NCBI GenBank assembly: GCA_947561715.1
Contig: OX387201.1
Span: 3,552,001-3,616,000 of the forward strand
DNA from: Ascidia mentula
Taxonomy: Eukaryota > Chordata > Ascidiacea > Phlebobranchia > Ascidiidae
Direction of reading: 5' to 3'
DNA: 64,000 nt
Shown here piece after piece: positions 1 through 12,932 of the stretch (the first letter of the stretch is position 1; the number at the start of each line of letters is the position of its first letter). The notes under the pieces were generated by a model, which saw only the letters and a program-made list of their open reading frames with translations, ran no database searches and had not been told where the DNA came from. The translations under genes were made by a program, and so were the position numbers.

Positions 1-485
1 GAAATACTCAAAAGTAACCTACTGAATTTTTGCATAAATTTGCGTAAATCTTTAAAGTAACGAATTGCATAAACACCAAATCCGCGTTGCAGCTCGTTGG
101 AACCAACCCGTTTGGCCAGAAGTTCGGACGTGGACGTACAGAACGTGACAGACGCTCACTCCAGGACAATCGCCATGCGCCAACGATTTGATCCCAATTC
201 CAGCGTTCGAGACCGCGCCATGCGTGACGTCCACTTTGAGGAGCGTTAAATTACCGATCGCCAAACGCAGACGCCTCGAGAATTCTTTTTTGATGTTTTA
301 ACTGTTTCTGTTTACGCTTGTCTGAGATTAAAGCCGCCGAGATTGTTTTTGTGTGAGTCACATTTTGGCATTTCCAGTCTCTGCGTGGACGTACGTTCTG
401 CGACTTTTCTTTTTACGTCAATGAATAAGCCTACTGCTTCTGGGAAGAGTTGTTTTCCGAAAGAGGGAACTTTGCCAGCGATGCG
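1..485. other. Intergenic, no gene seen
   Basis: Short open frames occur on both strands but none has recognisable domains, splice-site structure or biased composition. Treated as non-coding flank. Confidence 0.5.
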
Positions 486-917
486 GTCCCCGCTAGTGAT
501 GTGTTGCGCCGGGTATTGACCAATTTTCATTAGCCGGACTCGGCCGGATAACACACTTAATTTTACCGGATAGTTGGGAAAGCATTTTGTCCTAAAAGCG
601 GACAAACATTTCACAAATTACTCGTTTTGGGACCCAGTCTGTGATACTAGCCGATTTTTCTGTTGTTTGTTATTAAGGTTTTTCGTGACTTGTTATACCA
701 TATTAATAAATGCCCACGTTTATTTGTTCCACTCATGACAGGCTAACCTTAACAAAGCATTCTGTTTGGCAATCAAACATTTTTGCTATACCGATAAAAT
801 GTACGAATCGGTGTTAACAAACTGCCGGATCCAAATTATTCGGCCGGATTTGATTGATAACTATCCGGATCCGGCCGGGCCGGATAATTTGGAACTGGGA
901 ACATCACTAGTGCCCGC
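486..917. mobile_element. Non-autonomous hAT-like element, about 416 bp
   Basis: The element proper runs from 494 to 909. It starts with TAGTGATG and ends with CATCACTA, a perfect 8-bp terminal inversion. It is flanked by GTCCCCGC (486-493) and GTGCCCGC (910-917), a 7/8 match that fits the 8-bp target duplication of hAT transposons. Subterminal CCGG-rich motifs (a GGCCGGAT core) recur near both ends in opposite orientation. No transposase is present. The mismatched duplication suggests an old copy. Confidence 0.5.
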
Positions 918-1410
918 AGAGGCGTAACAACTACACCGATTTTAAAGATGCATATTGCCATGTACTTCCAGCAAATTATATTGGGCAAACCAAAGTAAGT
1001 CGTCTGGAAAAGTTTCAGAACTGGCTTCGCTAAAACCAAGGGAATATTACAACTTAACTCCACCAACCTCGTCGACTTTATGCACAAAACACAAAAGTTC
1101 TAAAAATATAAATTTATAAAAAGATTCGGATGTACAAGTAAACAAACAACGATATTAATGAACAATCTGGGCCACCGTGTGGTTTTCCATACTTCCAAAT
1201 TTAGCGAACCATTTCAATTCCAGCAACTGCCCAAGGCATTTCCTGTTATCTCGTTCAAATTTTCGCGGTTTGGAAAACCACCTGTTAAATTCAGCAATTT
1301 AACGCACAAAAAAATTCCAGCACTTGCATTGTTATGACGTCACGACCCAAGATACGCAAAATAAAAATCACGACTCTTGGATGGAAGTAAGGGTGGTATA
1401 TAGGCCGTCT
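918..1410. other. 3' flank of fuz
   Basis: This stretch lies downstream of the fuz stop codon on the minus strand and probably holds the 3' UTR. I saw no clear minus-strand AATAAA close to the stop, so the transcript end is not placed. No other gene is supported. Confidence 0.4.
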
Positions 1411-4400
1411 TCATAAGCTAGACAAGGCGCCGCATTTGCACAGACTGTCCAGGGAACTTTCGCTTAAACTTTGCAACGCAAAAGTCGGGGCATCGGATTT
1501 GTAAAGAGCGAAAAATTGGTTTGGAGGGCGCCAGAGAGCGTAGCACTTGTGTGACGCCATACACCGGTAGTGAGCCAATCCTGCGTGGGGTGAAAGGTCA
1601 TCCAGGGGTACTGGGGTTTCTTCCACGCTGTCGGGTAGCGGAAATGACGTGCCAACAACGTGCCTGTGAACACAAATGAAGGAGTTTTTACAGGAAAAAC
1701 TGTAGATCTTACTTATTCAGAGCGGCCATTTGCTACTTGTACAATATGGGGACCGACAGGACGCTCGGGTGAAATTGTTAGAAGCCTGTATTAGCGAAAG
1801 GCGTTGGCTTGCAGGACCCCTTTAAGGCGAGCAAGACAATTTTATTTACTTCAGTTTGTGTCTCTTCCTTTTTGATTATTGGAGTAAAAATCAGCGCTAG
1901 ACGCGCTTAATCTCCATACACACGTACGTAGAACATTATGTTGCTGTTGCTGCCAGATATATCATAATTTACTAATCTGTCCTTCAGACACAATTAACGT
2001 AGAGTTTACCCTGATGAAGTCTAGCTGAATAGCGGATAAAACGTCGGACAAAAAAATCACGTTAATTGTGCCAGAAATCATGAAAAATAAAGTACGTGTA
2101 GAACAACCTACTTGTAGAACTCGCTGAGCTTGGTATGGACCCACGCCGAATCGACCTTCTCCTTGTCGCCCTTCTGTTGCTTCCGTCGTTTCATGTTGTC
2201 ATTTTGTTCCGTTCCAGTTTGTGGGTTGATCAGGCAGAGACAGCGATGTGCTTCGGCATCGATGAGCAAAAAACCCAGCAACGCACTCGGAAGACTCGAT
2301 TTAACCGAGGGCGGTATGTTTTCTGACAGCACGCATTTCTGCAGTGTGCTCGTGCCTGGTCCCCAGAACCTATTGAACATTGGCAGTTTATGGGTAGCCT
2401 TTGTTCCTTTTTCACTTCCGACCGAATAATATTGTAAAGTTTGCAAGGAATAGTTTTAAAAGCTTGCTTTGGTGAAGAAGTTAACTTCTTTATGAGAAAA
2501 CCAGCTTACTTTCTGCGACAACCAAAAATAAACTGATCTTGGTTTAACACTACAATTATCACAAACCTTTCCACATAGGAATTCTGCACATGGGCTAAAG
2601 AAGGTTGCGGCCCGCACAGCACACAAACACGCACACCTCCTGTCTTGCCCATACCCACTCCTGTCACAAGGGTAAAAATAAGGAGTCGGTGGGGGATATT
2701 AGGACTGCTGTGAGGCAGGTAGACAGCTATGTCTGACGAAGTCACAGAGGAAGGTGCAATGCTGATCAGCTAAAAAAATTAGTGCTGTTATGCTTTGTTG
2801 TACAGGTATTGTTCGGAGCAATGGTTAACAAGCAAAATATGCACTGTCCTGATTAAATTAAACTGTTCCCTCTGTGACTTGTTTGAGGTGCATTTAATCT
2901 TTAAAGCCAGTTGGTAACATCATACCTTAACACTAATTCAACACAAAAAGTTTTGCAAGTAATAAAAATCATACCCTTCCAAGCAATGCCAGTTCCTGGC
3001 CAGTCAACATCCACCACTTTTCAGTGGCACACACAACTTTTCCATTAACCACCAAACACCCATATGTACTGTCTGCAGCTTCAACAAATGCCTGAAGGTG
3101 CTCCTGCAGAAATTGGTCAAATGGTAGCTTATGCATACATTATTTATACCCTGAAAACGGGTGTTTCTTAAATTTTATTGTTGTACTTTAACTGCAAATA
3201 AAACTTTACCTTATTTAATCAAACACAAACAAAAATGGGTCTTTACAACAAGTTTGAACAATTTGCTAAACAGTATTAAACAAAAACTGTGAAATTGCAG
3301 GTTGCATGAATAAACCATACGTGATACGTACATGCAAAAGTTTCGCATCTTCATTTAGCACCACATCCACACTGTGCGTCAGGCCTCCAAAAAGTTTGAG
3401 TGACAATTCATGGTTTTCCACATATGCTGAAACACAACATTTAGGAAAATGGCTTGTAATGCACTCAATCCATGCAGCTTTTAGGGAAATTATATTCCTC
3501 TAAATATGCTTTTAATTATATGCCTGTTTGGCATAACCAACTACATTCTTGCCGACGCTTGTTCCATACAAACAACAAGTTCATCACAAAACTTACAAGT
3601 GTCCAGAAATGTATCCACAATTTTGTAACAGGCTCGCAGATCCTTTTTCAGGCGATCAATATTTTGCGTACTTGTAAGTTCATTTAGGCCTGCAAACAAG
3701 TATTAAACCCTGAGTACCAACTTCCAAAACATCTTCATTACATGCTAGTAGTAGAACAAACACAGTTGCATACGAGTCTCGTACTTACTAAGTTACAAAC
3801 TGTAGATAAGTTTGCATGGTAGGGTACAGTATGAGACTTGTAGAACTGCCACAATATTGTTATACTAACCAGTTAACAGAACTAGAGAATGGAAGACATT
3901 ATCAAGTAGGCGCAGGAGGTGAGCATCACTAACAGTTGACGCAGCATTTCTTGAATTTTTCTCCAAGTCAAGTGCTGGGTTATGGCTGTGTTCAGTTAGG
4001 TGGCCACACAACCGGTCTTCACATGGTGCCACAGCAATTAGAACAATGCTATCTGCAAAGCACAGTTTAAAACTTTGAATAGATCAAACAGTTTTTGATA
4101 TTCTGCATAAAATGATTTAAAGTGATGTGATGTCAGTGTTCACAGGCAACATGAGTTTCGTATGTTTCATATTTTAAAACTTTTAACTTTAAAAAGAGTC
4201 AAATAGACTTTTACAGCTTTGCACTTTTGTTCATTTCGAAACGATATCATCAACACACAGAACTTATAAAGTTAAAATTTTTGGTAGCTGCACTTTATTT
4301 TATCTAAAATATCAGGATTTCTGAGTTTGGCTGATTTAGAGTTAGTGACAGAACAGAAAAAGGGCCAACTCTGTCAACCTGAGGACCCTACGTACACAAA

Positions 4401-4826
4401 ATATAGAAACTTGTTGTATGCTTAGGTCAAATTGCCGGGCTTACCAGTAAAGCCTTGTGGACACCATGATTAAAGCTTAAAGCATACTTAAGAAAAAAAC
4501 TGCATGCAATACCTTCATATATTTTCCATACAATGCGGTGGTCTGAAGATAAAGTGCTGATTAACTTAACATCTCTATTCAGTCCGAACATGTGAACACC
4601 GTTTAAGGAACCGACCACGGGAAAAGAAAGTGGTTGACATCCTTAAAGAAAAACATTGATCTTTAAAGCTGTTATAAAATTGCACCCAATTCAAAAAAAA
4701 TGAAACCAAAACACATCCGTAAGATCAACTCAACATCAAAATACAATAAAAAACAAAACCTGGTTTCGTTCTTGTCAACAGAGGTATTCCACCAGCAGCA
4801 GAAATGCAGACTATATGGTCTGCCAT
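1411..4826 (-). CDS. fuz: Fuzzy planar cell polarity effector (FUZ / CPLANE3)
   Basis: Fuzzy is a longin-domain subunit of the CPLANE complex (with Inturned and Wdpcp), which supports ciliogenesis and planar cell polarity. The family match is clear throughout: the N-terminus MADHIVCISAAGGIPLLTR, then VGSLNGVHMFGLN in exon 2, a DRLKKDLRACY stretch in exon 4, VVNGKVVCATEKWW in exon 6, and VYLPHSSPNIPHRLL with VCVLCGP in exon 7. Nine exons on the minus strand: 4760-4826, 4513-4641, 3870-4052, 3597-3689, 3332-3426, 2975-3103, 2567-2769, 2112-2369 and 1411-1663. All have GT-AG introns and consistent phase, giving about 469 residues against about 418 in human. The extra length is partly a Lys/Arg-rich insert in exon 8. 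The start is the first ATG before a longin strand that aligns with human. Confidence 0.95.
1988..2070 (+). repeat. Inverted repeat around a decayed hammerhead-like core
   Basis: It lies in the last fuz intron. Perfect 12-bp arms, CACAATTAACGT (1989-2000) and its complement (2059-2070), enclose CTGATGA (2011-2017), a possible stem II with a TAGCTGAATAGC hairpin, then AAAACGTCGGAC. This order resembles the hammerhead ribozyme layout of stem I, CUGAUGA, stem II, GAAAC, stem III. The GAAAC box is degenerate, so catalysis is doubtful. It may be the tail of a dispersed retroelement. Confidence 0.35.
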
Positions 4827-5344
4827 GTCTATGTTACAGTCACATTTTTAACATCAAACGTTCGCTTAGAGCCGTGACTACTCAAGTGAAACGGTATTTA
4901 TTGTTTTGGATATTTAACTTTTTTTTACGAGAAACGATTTCCGTGTTGTTATTGTTTTCCGAATTGTATGTAATCGTATTTAATTTTTCTTGTTACATAA
5001 AAATTAATAGTTTAAGAACATTTTAGTTTTAAAACTATGTTTCACAAAATGGCAAATATGGTGTTTATGCTAATATTTCACTCTTCTACCCCGTGTGATT
5101 CGATTTATACATAAATTTATTTTTATTCTAGAGTCGTCTTATGAAGAATTAATATGTCGTTACCTCGTTACCACGCAGTCAAAACGTGGTAAACATATTT
5201 AAGAATAGTTGGTTCCAACTGTGCCTCATTTTTACACATGAAGAAGAAACAACAATGTGATGTGATTCAGACTTGAACATTTTTTCTTTACCTGGAGAAA
5301 TTTTATGTCACTTATTTAGGTTGTTGTCACTGAATCCCTGTAGA
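4827..5344. promoter_or_regulatory. Shared head-to-head promoter region, fuz and sushi/MAM gene
   Basis: About 520 bp separate the fuz ATG (minus) from the sushi/MAM gene ATG (plus), so both 5' UTRs and core promoters must lie here unless there are untranslated upstream exons. The sequence is AT-rich, with no convincing TATA placement and no other gene. Confidence 0.5.
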
Positions 5345-8300
5345 ATGTGGCTTAGGATTTCTTTAGTGATCCAGTTAAGCTTATCATTATTACACTTGTG
5401 CTCAGTAAGGGCAGTCGGTGAGTATTTTATTACAAATAAACCCCAGGTTTATTTTGTTTCTGTATAACAGGCATATTTATTTGCATAAAGATTACTTGCA
5501 AGGTTGCCATACCAAAAAACTCAAACCTTAAATGCACAATTAAGATCAACCTAAATTAAAATTTGTACAAAGGAGTAAGTTTTTTTTAAAAACTTATTTG
5601 GAAACAATTTTGAAAAATATATGTTACCTTTGTTATTGTAGCAAATACCAATTGCGGATCACGCCAGGAAAATTCACTGGAACCTGGTAGAAAATGTAAA
5701 AAACCATGCACGACCAGTTCGGACTGTACTGCCACAAGAAAAGATTGTCATTGTGATGGTTTATGTGGATTGTCATGTTTCAATAAAAGTATGTTAGACT
5801 CTTGCATACAGCTTTTGTTGTTCTCATGTATTCTGCCATAAAGCAATTTCATTTTTTAAAGGCTTTAAACCATGTGCATTTTATGCTTCAAAACAGATTT
5901 AAACTGCTCTGCTCTACCAACCACTATTGCAAATGGCAGTGTGACTATTCCATCCATCACATATGGAAGTGAAGCTAGGTAGTAATATACATTTTTGTTA
6001 AATTTCCTTTTTGTTTTAATCTTTTTACACAGCTACACCTGTAATGATGGGTTTGTTGGGGTCAGTGGAACACCATTGCGCCAGTGCAGATCTGATAAGA
6101 AATGGAGTGGGTCTGAATTGGTTTGTGAAAGTATGAACTGAAAATTTTGTTGTTTGTCAGTGGATTTTTTACTGCACTGTATTGTGTTTCTTTATTGCAG
6201 GGGGTTGTGGAACTATTAGTCGAGTTGGAAAAGCATATCTCAACCCAGTAAAATATCAAGACTCCAATTTAAAAGGTTATAGAGTGGGTTATGAAATGCC
6301 CTACAGCTGTGATAACGGTAATATATTTATAAGAAATTTATAGGTATGAGTTTTCATAAGAAAGCAGGAATGTAATTTTGAAGCCCTGATCAACATTTGA
6401 CATACACAAAACCTGTAGATGGGTTAAATTAGTGAGCAAAACATTAAGGTGTACCCTTCTTTTTCAAAATATTATACTTTCATGTATTATATTTAAACCA
6501 TGTATCACATCTCTTTGTTTTGCAACAGGCCATCTTATGGTGGGAAATGCATCTCGATACTGTCTGTCCACATATCAATGGAGTGTTGCCAAGTTTCAAT
6601 GTTCGCTCAGAAAATGTGATGAGCCAGTTTTGGCACCATTCGTTCACTATTCTGGCAACATCAACTACGCCAATAAAATTACATACACTTGTGACAAAGG
6701 CAATAAACATATAAGCTAACTTTTTGTATAGTGCTATGCTACTCACTTGTAAGCAAAACATACATTTGTTCAGGCTATACCTTAAAAGGAAGAAAATCCA
6801 ACACATGTTATGAAAATGTTGGTAAGATAATGGGTTGGTTGTATGCTCATCCAACATGTGAAGGTGTGTGTTTGTCAAAGAATTCAATTTCAAGTGAAAT
6901 AATACATATTTAAATAAAAAAAAATATTATTTATTGAAAATTTTGTATGCTGCTATTGCAAGGTACTGCAGTCATTTGGTTACAGAACTTTTTTCAGGCA
7001 AGAGTTCAAGCATTCTACATATTACTTAATTTCCTCAAATTAATAGCGGCAAACTTTAATTGTCACTTTTTTGTTTCTGTTGGAAAACCTTTCTCATTCC
7101 ACGTTTTTCATAGTGGTTCGATGTTCTGCACCAACAAAACCTGTCAACGGACAGGTAAAAGATTCTGGGGTGGATTTTGTTTATGGTGCAACTGTAACAT
7201 ATGTTTGCAACAAGGGCCACATATTTGTTGGCAATGCACCAACAGAGGGCACTTGCAACGAAAATGGCACTTGGGGAATGGTGCCGACATGCAATAGTAA
7301 GTTTTTAACAGGACAAGCTTTTGTTTTGTCGTTTTTTTTATATAAGGGAAATTAATGGCCTTTATTTATTTCAAAAAGTTACATACAACTGCGACTTTGA
7401 GGTGTTCAAATTGGCTACCTGTGGTTACACAAGCACAAGCTGGAACCGTCAACAACTGGTTGATCACACTAATACAGCAAGAAGTAAGTTGGCTATTGTC
7501 TTTTAAACAGTCCTCTGTATGCAAGCATCAAAGCCATAGATAGAATCTACTTCCTTAAAGTGATCATTAGTTCATTTCTAATTCGGGACTGATTTAGGAG
7601 TTAACTGGTTTTGATAAATTAACTTATTTGCGTTTCAACATATTTTGTGTTTAAATTCTTCATACTTTCTGCAGGGTATGGCTTGAGAGCTAATGGCGAG
7701 GCCAGGCTAGCTTCCCAAGTACTCCCAACTAGTGTCCATGCATACTTGATCAACTTTTGGTATAAAACTTCTTCATCTTCCAAAATATCACTTCAGTTGT
7801 ATTCTGTAGATGGACGGTATGTAAACATATACTATACCAAGATGTGCGTACTGCGTACTCCTAAGTGCACATTGCTTGTTTTTGATAAGAAAAGAAATAT
7901 ACCGATATCATCTGAAATACGGGCTCGGTGCATTAAAGACTTGCCAGTTGCCATAATATGACAGCAAATCTTATTGTCACAGTCTTTTGAAACCATACGA
8001 GCCTACTGCTGCAAGCCAAACAACTTGGAAAGAAGCAACTGTGTATATTTCACCCCAGGATACCAATGTTACATGGGTGTTCGTGAACACTGGAGGAGGG
8101 TCTTATCTGGATGACATAACTGTTACGCAAACTGCCAGTACGATTACAACTACTGCTCAACATAAATAATAATCAATAAAAGACCATGAATGTATAGCAG
8201 CTAAAGGCAATTTAGTATCAGTAGAAAGTTTCTATGTATCCTTGGGTATGAGTGCATTATAGTACTTAAATTTATGCAACTGATCTTAAAATAGATCTGT

Positions 8301-11300
8301 TTATTTACAGTGTGATGTATAACCAAAAATTTTTTAGTTACGGCTACTACTGCTTTAACAACAAAAACTACAACAACTAAGGTTCTGCCATCAGTTACAC
8401 CACCACAAGGTAAGCACCTACCTCAGAAAAGAGTTTTTTATTTGTGTTTTTTTATGACTACTACCATGTAGTGTGTGTGTGATAGCAATTAGATTGTTAG
8501 TGTTAGTTATATGTGAAAGCTCTGCTTCTGGTTGGTGGTAAGTGATTTTATTTATAGTTTACAATACAAATTTTGTGTGTGTATATATACATGTATATAC
8601 ATATGTGGTATTTACATTATATTTACCACAATCCCATCATCTACAAAACAAAAACCCCTGTACTATTTTAAATAATTTATTTTTACCATCCCAGCCATGC
8701 TTTATCATGTTATATTTATAAACTAAATGCGTGCTTGCATATATATACTACCATATATGTTAATATTTCTCAGTGCCTGTGAAATTTAATTCTTCCTTGC
8801 CTCCACTTTGTCTGACTTCCGTAAATTGTTGCATGGTGTCATTTGACTCATGCTTTCATTTGACTCATGCTTTCGATAGATACTGTGTGTGGAATATTTC
8901 TCCAAATGCTGTCACCACTTTATATTGTTTTTTGTTTTTTTTATGGAAATATGTATTTCCAAGGTTAAAATTGGCTGACTTTTATATAAGACAAAGATAT
9001 GTTTTCAACAGAATCGTCAATCGATATTTTATTTAAGTGTAATTGGCAAGTTTATCTGTAACTTAACAGAAAAAGTTTCACAGCAATATCTCCGGGATTA
9101 CTTGTTAGTCTTTGTTTGAATTTATGTGGTATTGTTCAGCTTCAACACCAACAGCGACTACAACTGTTGTTCCATATAGCTCCTCTACACCAGGTATGTG
9201 TAATGTGTTTCGTAGTGTTGCATGCAATACCAACAATCACCTGACTGTTGAAGAACCCTATGACTTGTAATTTGCAAAATCATAATTGCCTTTTTTCTGC
9301 AATGAATTTCATAGTATGTGTTTAATTTAGACCATAAGATTGAGCATGACTTACACAGATATATCATTACAATGGAGAAATGATTGTGTTGGTACCTTGT
9401 CCAGTAGATTTTCTACCCACTATCCAAAGCTTTAACATAGTAGTAACCTTGTTTCAGTATTAACAACTTCAACAGTACCTGCAACCACTTCTACTAAAGG
9501 TCAAATTAGTGAAACTTCAACTCAAAAACCAAGTATGGTTATTTTCCTCTTTGTACCTATATGTAGTAACGTACTAACCACAGCCATGACATTGTGCCAT
9601 TAACAGTCGTGACTTTAAGCACAAATAATCCAAAGTCAATGACACCAACAACAACAATGGCCACCAGCACAAGAATTAAGGGTCGCGCAGCTGATAAAAC
9701 CACGAAGACAACTGGTATGAAAATTGGGTTCAGCTTTTTTTTCTCATTTTGCATGAAAGCATTTTTAAGAAGATCAGGGAATAATGGGAAAAATAAAATT
9801 TGACGATCCAAATAATTTTACATTCTCTGTTTGAAGCCACACCATTTCTTTTTTTAGTTTTTTTAACAAGCTATTAGCCATTAAATCTTCATCGGTCATA
9901 AAATCTTTCATATTAGTCAGCTAACCTTGTTTCAGTAATAACAACCTCATTATCACCTACCTCCAACACTCCAAACAAGGGTGAAATTAGTACAACTCCA
10001 CCACGAAAACCAAGTATGGCCATTTTCTGTTTGTTGCATTACCGAGTAAACCAACATTCTAACACACAGTCATGACATTGTAGCATTACCAGCGGGGACT
10101 TTAAACACAAATACAAAAATGACCATAACGTCAATGATGACTGCCACCAGCACAGCTGATAAAACTACGAAGATGTTTGGTATAAAAATTGGGCTTAAGT
10201 TTCCTTTTCTCTTCTTGCTTCCAAACTTGTCTGCATGATTTGTTTTAAAAATCATGCAAGACTTCATAATTCACATATTGAAGCCATGGTAAACCAGATA
10301 TCATCTCATTACATTTTAAGTTTCTTTACAAAAATAGTGCAAGAAGGTGCTCAGTGTATCCTGTAAGCAATATATCACTTGAAACATTTTAAACAAGTAA
10401 ACTTGTCCTAAATCTGCCTACAACTACTGGTGACTCGCAACACTAATCAATGGGTTTCACCTCTGTTTGTAATTAACCATGGTTATGTGACAGCACTCAT
10501 GACATTGGGGCATTAATGAAAGGGAACTTTTAGAAAACCTTTACCTACATTCACTGGTGTTATTCATGCAAAATTTATTAACTTGTGTCACACATAAATC
10601 AAGCACAACATTTGGCTACATTTAGTCTTTGTTAACTATTATGCTAACTTCGCAATTTCAACAGCAAGTACTTTGAGTTCGTCTTCAAAATCAAACAAAA
10701 AGTCCACATCTATCTCCATTACTATGAGCATTAAGGGTCGCAATGCTGGTGATACTCTGAATATGCCTGGTACTGACATTTGCTTTGGTTTTATTATTTA
10801 ACCAGTTTGCTTTGCTTGCATGTGCATGGTTAATTTTTGTTTCAGTTATTTAGTTGAAATTTTGGCAACAGGCAGTGAAAAGGCTTTAGTTACTCGCAAT
10901 AACACTGTACATCCCGCTACACAGTACCTGTTACTTCATTTGAAAAAATACTTAATTGATCTTTTTTTTATTTTCTGATAAACACCTTCATTATCCCTTC
11001 CTTTTTGCACCAAAACACTTTTAATATTTCATTGTTTAATTCATGCAACACAACTGCTTGATTTTTTCCACAATTTTGCACTGTTTTGTTTCCTCGTTAT
11101 ATGTAACTTCTTCGGTATAGCATGAGTGCAGTAGACATTTGTGGTGATGATTTTTTTCTTGATGTTTTATAATTTGTCGTATTCTCTCCATACTGAAATT
11201 TTATTTGGCCTACTTTTTTCCACTGTTTTTATGTTACTTAAAGTTTGCCTGCGCCAGATTTACCTGATAAACCAGTGTTTCTTAACCTATTATCATGTGC

Positions 11301-12605
11301 CCCAGAGTTCCTGGTTTAGAAACACTGTAAACAATTTAAACAAAAAAATCATTTTTTATTTTCTTTAAGCTTGCCGATTATAGTGACTTTCATAAAAAAA
11401 AAATTGGCAGCTAACATTAATTTACAAAATTCGAATAAATTGTAGCATTTTGATGTAGCAATAAACAAATAAAATAATACATTGTTTTGCCATCATAACT
11501 TACGCATTGCACAAGTTTTTTTTGCATGTGCAATCATTTTAGCCCTTTTTATTCATTGTTAGTGCAGCAACTTGGCTTAGCTTTGACTGAAGATGTTTCA
11601 TGGTACAAATTTTACCTCAAACCACACTTGCTCTTTACCATTTATTCCATTTGGCATATTTTTAATGTCATTTCCATTTGATTTACACCAAATTGTGCAC
11701 AACTATTTTGTGCTCAACAGCAGACAGAATTCTGTTTAGATTTTGCCCATAAATATCTCCCATTTTCATTTTTTTCCATAACCCCAGCTATTTCTACAAG
11801 TTTGTTGTTCGTGTAAGTGTGGTGTACATACTGCAATGGCACATACATATGTTGAAATATATATTTTGTTGAATTTAACTTTCAATCCAACTTGTCATAA
11901 CTTCACTATTTCTTTGCCATAAAAGGCCTGAGGAAAGTGGGTCTTTTAATTTTGAACAAAACAAACATTATGAAACTTTCACAGCCCCGACCCCGTAAAT
12001 TTCACAGCCCAGATTCCACTGTTGGTTGCAAGTGTACACTATATCTTTATGTGGAGTACTTTGCAGAACCTGAACCTGATGTTGGATGGATCGTTGCAAT
12101 TATACTTGGAATATTTGTCTTCATTTCAGCAGTGGTTCTGGTGGTTTATCTGTATAAGAAGTTTTACCACAACAAAATTGGTAAAGATAATGCCGCATCT
12201 TTAGGTGCAGGTATGTATCAAAATCAACATAAATGTTACTTAGTGTACGCATTGTTTCGCGTTATAAGATCTCATCAATGCAGCTGATGACTGTAGCAGT
12301 GAACTATTATGACTTATTTGCATATAAAATGTACAAAGTTATGAAACTTTTTTTTCAAACAAGTTTTGCAAAAATACGATTTTGTTGTTTGTAAATGGTT
12401 GATTGGTTTTCGTTTCTTGATATCTGAATGCCACGGTTGTATCGCAGGAGAAGCGCAAGATCATGACCTGATGAACGCTTTCACTTCGATTCTTCACGTG
12501 TACGTCGTTGTCGCAATAGGACGGCCCGGAGAAAATTGGCGCGAGTCGGTTGTAAAGAACGGACCTGAGGAAAAGCCGCTCTTAACTACAACCTCCACTG
12601 TGTGA
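5345..12605 (+). CDS. Type I membrane protein with four CCP/sushi domains, MAM domain and mucin-like stalk
   Basis: A predicted cell-surface recognition protein of about 747 residues. Exon 1 (5345-5417) encodes a signal peptide, MWLRISLVIQLSLSLLHLC. Exon 2 (5642-5788) is a Cys-rich module with a CHCDGLCGLSC motif. CCP1 is 5897-5978 + 6033-6130; CCP2 and CCP3 span 6201-6317, 6529-6699 and 6774-6863; CCP4 is 7114-7296. The MAM domain is 7379-7483, 7675-7816 and 7983-8137, beginning CDFEVFKLATCGY and ending YLDDITV. Thr/Ser-rich stalk exons are 8338-8409, 9140-9193, 9458-9532, 9607-9714, 9936-10013, 10093-10179 and 10665-10769. Exon 12067-12210 holds a transmembrane helix (WIVAIILGIFVFISAVVLVV) followed by YKKFYHNK, and 12448-12605 a short tail. 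Apart from introns inside CCP1 and MAM, the introns are phase 1, so exons can be skipped without frame loss. The intron after 6699 is GC-AG. No ortholog name can be given. Confidence 0.82.
8138..8180 (+). other. Alternative secreted end of the sushi/MAM protein with poly(A) signal
   Basis: If the donor at 8138 is not used, the MAM exon reads on to TASTITTTAQHK and stops at 8167-8169. An AATAAA follows at 8175-8180. Stop and poly(A) signal so close together look like a real terminal-exon option, giving a soluble protein with CCP and MAM domains but no anchor. The alternative is that the AATAAA is chance in AT-rich DNA. Confidence 0.45.
9440..10180 (+). repeat. Tandem duplication of a two-exon mucin-stalk unit
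   Basis: Exons 9458-9532 and 9607-9714, with the intron between them, are repeated as 9936-10013 and 10093-10179. Shared features are the acceptor CTTGTTTCAGTA, the exon end AAACCAAGTATGG, the intron words CATGACATTGT and CATTA, and the GCTGATAAAAC.ACGAAGA exon end. A more decayed third copy of the intron piece lies near 10500, and the exon at 10665-10769 keeps the IKGR motif. The stalk grew by unequal duplication. Confidence 0.75.
10770..12066 (+). other. Long intron before the transmembrane exon
   Basis: AT-rich intron. Short Thr/Ser-coding open stretches with acceptors occur (for example near 10872 and 11790), but their donors do not keep phase 1, so I do not call exons. It contains a 55-bp hairpin at 11273-11327. 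Confidence 0.45.
11273..11327. mobile_element. 55-bp hAT-type terminal hairpin
   Basis: CAGTGTTTCTTAACC at the left faces GGTTTAGAAACACTG at the right, 14 of 15 positions complementary. This CAGTGNTTCTNAACC end is typical of hAT MITEs. No convincing 8-bp target duplication was found, so it may be an internally deleted or rearranged copy. Confidence 0.4.
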
Positions 12606-12932
12606 AATGTTCATCATATCACTTGTGGATCCTTGTTGTTTTTCCAGCTCATGAAATGTGTTCCTGCCACGCGGATAGCAAACACTCCCAACTCCCACGA
12701 GCCTATTGCTTCAATTTTAATTTTTTTTTTTGGCATGTGAACATTTTTAGTTTGTTTTACTTTCTTTGTTGGCTTTACAAGTTCAATGCGCATGGCGTCG
12801 TCGCAGATGGTGATAACTTTTGAACATAACGATTATGCATTATCCTTAAACTACCTGTAGTCCCTCGAAGGCTTAACAATTAGTCGTTTGCTGGAGGTGC
12901 TCCATATGCCTTAACTTGCCTTTGCGTCGGTA

